DNA from: Ichthyophonus hoferi
Taxonomy: Eukaryota > Opisthokonta > Ichthyosporea > Ichthyophonida > Ichthyophonidae
Assembly: GCA_002751075.1 (NCBI GenBank)
Contig: NAOQ01001023.1
Span: 1 to 16,102, forward strand
Direction: 5' to 3'
Length of the DNA stretch: 16,102 nt
Made by a program: the position numbers and the translations under genes. Under the pieces are notes generated by a model. That model was given only the letters and a program-made list of their open reading frames with translations, was not told where the DNA came from and searched no databases. Every line of letters starts with the position of its first letter. Position 1 is the stretch's first letter. Shown here one piece after another: positions 15,379 to 16,102 of this stretch.

Positions 15379-16102
15379 ATACTATAAATTGACCACTGTA
15401 TGGTTGAGATATGGCTTTAATTTTAGTTTGCATTACAGTCCATCACCTAATCTGCGTTATTTTCAGGTTATTAGCTTAAACCAAAAGGAGGTTATGTTTA
15501 CTTTATATATTTTTTTATTTCCACAACTATTATACTGACTCAGATTTTCAATATTAATTACTACCAGGGTCAGACTAAAGCCTTGATGATCCCATAAATG
15601 TGATGGATTAAATTTAACTTGGCTTTAAATATGGTTTAACTATAACACATGCACAGTCTGATTGAATGAAAATGTGCAAAATAACATCTTGAATAGCTAT
15701 TTCAAACTGTTGTTGCTAACAGATTGCATTATTACATATATATAACTAATGAGATTATTTTGCAAACTGCGATGGTATATACAGAAGGGTTTGGGCTGAT
15801 GTATTCATATAATGACGGGCCATTTTGATCATTACTGTGTAATATTATGGGGGTATTTTTAATGGCATTAGCACTACTGCAAATAATAAGGCAGATTTTG
15901 GAGCATGTATAATCCATTACAGTTAATTGCTAGATACACCTAAATTAATATTTATCCCAAAACATTCTACAGTATTATACCCATACTGCAACAGCTCTGG
16001 TAAGCTGCTTAATTACAAGGTTCAGATTGAGGAGTCGTTGCTGTGTGCTTGATGTGATCAGGCAGGATTGGTAATTGTATTGTATGGCTGTTTTCTAATC
16101 TC
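15379..16102. other. Intergenic to window end, no gene seen
   Basis: AT-rich DNA with only short frames of doubtful meaning on either strand. The last 150 bases are somewhat more GC-rich (ggagtcgttgctgtgtgcttg) and might begin another element or exon outside the window. Confidence 0.45.

Noticed and set aside
15314-15538. Plus-strand 74-codon frame
   Set aside because: It overlaps the opposite-strand frame only in part, is Tyr/Phe/Leu-rich and has no motif; chance in AT-rich DNA is sufficient.
1-16102. CRISPR arrays, tRNA or rRNA genes, bacterial promoters or ribosome binding sites
   Set aside because: No regular spaced repeats, no cloverleaf-like sequence with tRNA box motifs and no rRNA sequence was recognised; the intron-bearing gene shows this is eukaryotic nuclear DNA.

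Overview
The window looks like AT-rich nuclear DNA from a eukaryote, most likely an animal. It has GT-AG introns of about 100-760 bp, dense AT-rich microsatellites, decayed interspersed repeats, a Copia-type retroelement fossil, and a gene of a chromatin-remodelling family best known from metazoans. The short introns and many small repeats would fit an early-branching animal such as a sponge, but the taxon is inference only.

One host gene can be read with confidence. It lies on the minus strand, with nine coding exons from 9927 (start codon) down to 4676, and all eight intron junctions agree in phase. The encoded part is about 652 residues: a short acidic/Pro-rich N-terminus (exons 1-3), a large exon with a Gln-rich block of about 180 residues (exon 4), a basic linker (exon 5), and a C-terminal conserved region (exons 6-9). 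That region aligns by eye without gaps over about 100 residues to the GLTSCR1 (GiBAF) domain of BICRA/BICRAL, the subunit that defines the non-canonical BAF (GBAF) SWI/SNF complex. The terminal coding exon is not certain; two candidates lie between 4385 and 4582.

Layout: 1-4384 is intergenic, with AT-rich low-complexity DNA and decayed repeats. The region 4385-9927 is the BICRA-like gene, with microsatellites and one repeat copy in its introns. The region 9928-12266 is 5' flank, with a long TATAG-type minisatellite at 10119-10446 and more AT-rich simple sequence. The region 12267-13008 holds a perfect 51-bp tandem duplication, a foldback element and an unrecognised coding-like remnant. The region 13593-14490 holds a small hairpin and a broken Ty1/Copia fossil (end of reverse transcriptase plus RNase H). 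The rest, to 16102, has only one or two short open frames of unknown meaning.

No rRNA, tRNA, CRISPR array or bacterial-type operon was found. The most interesting items are the divergent, polyQ-bearing BICRA-like gene, its paired in-frame alternative splice sites around intron 4, the TATAG minisatellite next to its start, and the two-copy GTCTCA-ended repeat family, one copy of which sits inside the gene.
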